Origin: an uncultured Rikenellaceae bacterium | Lineage (GTDB): Bacteria > Bacteroidota > Bacteroidia > Bacteroidales > Rikenellaceae | Reading direction: 5' to 3' | DNA: 6,425 nucleotides | Assembly (NCBI GenBank): GCA_947074135.1 | Contig: CAMTOL010000135.1 | Coordinates: forward strand, 1-6,425 | Shown: piece by piece, positions 6,251-6,425 of the stretch | How positions within the stretch are numbered: the first letter of the stretch is position 1 | How the letters are laid out: every line of letters starts with the position of its first letter | Translations under genes and position numbers: made by a program | Notes under the pieces: model-generated | Databases searched by the model: none | The model's input: only the letters and a program-made list of their open reading frames with translations | Told to the model about the DNA's origin: nothing

Positions 6251-6425
6251 CAGAATTCGTGCAAACGGAGAGCAGAGTCAACTTTACTTGAACTATGCCG
6301 AAGAGCAACCGAATGTTCGTAGCAAAAGCTGTGATGAGGACCTGATACAAGCAATGACATAAAATCCGAGGTGGATGTCAATACCCAACAGCAGAAATTT
6401 CAATGGAAGTTCTCTACCCACCCCC
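6251..6425. other. Non-coding sequence after uvrC, possible dispersed-repeat remnant
   Basis: No gene is supported in this stretch. It is less A/T-rich than the other spacers and continues directly from repeat copy 2. It contains TCAA/TTGA arms around CTTTAC (6278-6291) and an inverted repeat TGACAT (6355-6360) / ATGTCA (6375-6380). It ends in a C-rich tail, CTACCCACCCCC, at the window edge. Its texture resembles intergenic repeats I have seen in Bacteroidales genomes, but I cannot name a family. No UvrC HhH coding remains are visible in any forward frame. Confidence 0.4.

Noticed and set aside
6200..6320. Open frame after uvrC that reads through repeat copy 2, with a similar peptide (ERLI.KSF) in copy 1
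   Set aside because: There is no start codon, the copies need a 1-nt gap that breaks the frame, and the peptide likeness follows from the DNA repeat itself.

Overview
The window looks like chromosomal DNA from a member of the Bacteroidota, most likely order Bacteroidales. Four things point there. The DUF5606 / dephospho-CoA kinase / YbbR-like gene group is typical of that phylum. The pyruvate kinase has the Bacteroides-style N-terminus (KIVATISDNN). No clear Shine-Dalgarno sequences precede the genes; their leaders are A/T-rich. TAnnTTTG-type -7 boxes occur in the intergenic regions. Base composition is moderately A+T-rich (about 40% GC judged by eye). A genus cannot be named from the sequence alone.

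Layout. Positions 1-1957 hold a minus-strand unit transcribed ybbR-like -> coaE -> DUF5606 gene. The DUF5606 gene runs off the left edge. Spacers are 17 and 29 nt, so it is probably one operon. Positions 1958-2187 are a divergent promoter region with a -7 box for each direction. On the plus strand follow pyk (pyruvate kinase, 2188-3639), a lone NuoE/HndA-type [2Fe-2S] subunit gene (3751-4227), and uvrC (4542-6191). Positions 6192-6425 hold no gene I can support.

Function. The genes are housekeeping: the last step of CoA synthesis, an envelope-anchored YbbR protein, the last step of glycolysis, an electron-transfer subunit, and the nuclease of nucleotide excision repair. The plus-strand genes are separated by gaps of 111 and 314 nt, so they are probably separate transcripts rather than an operon.

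The most notable points are three. UvrC keeps its nuclease domains and Fe-S cysteines but stops where the C-terminal helix-hairpin-helix (HhH) domain should begin. A diverged repeat of about 38 nt, with a preserved hairpin, lies just after the stop codons of both the nuoE-like gene and uvrC. The nuoE-like gene has no partner subunits beside it. I see no CRISPR array, transposase, tRNA, rRNA, phage gene or defence system, and no convincing new multi-gene system.
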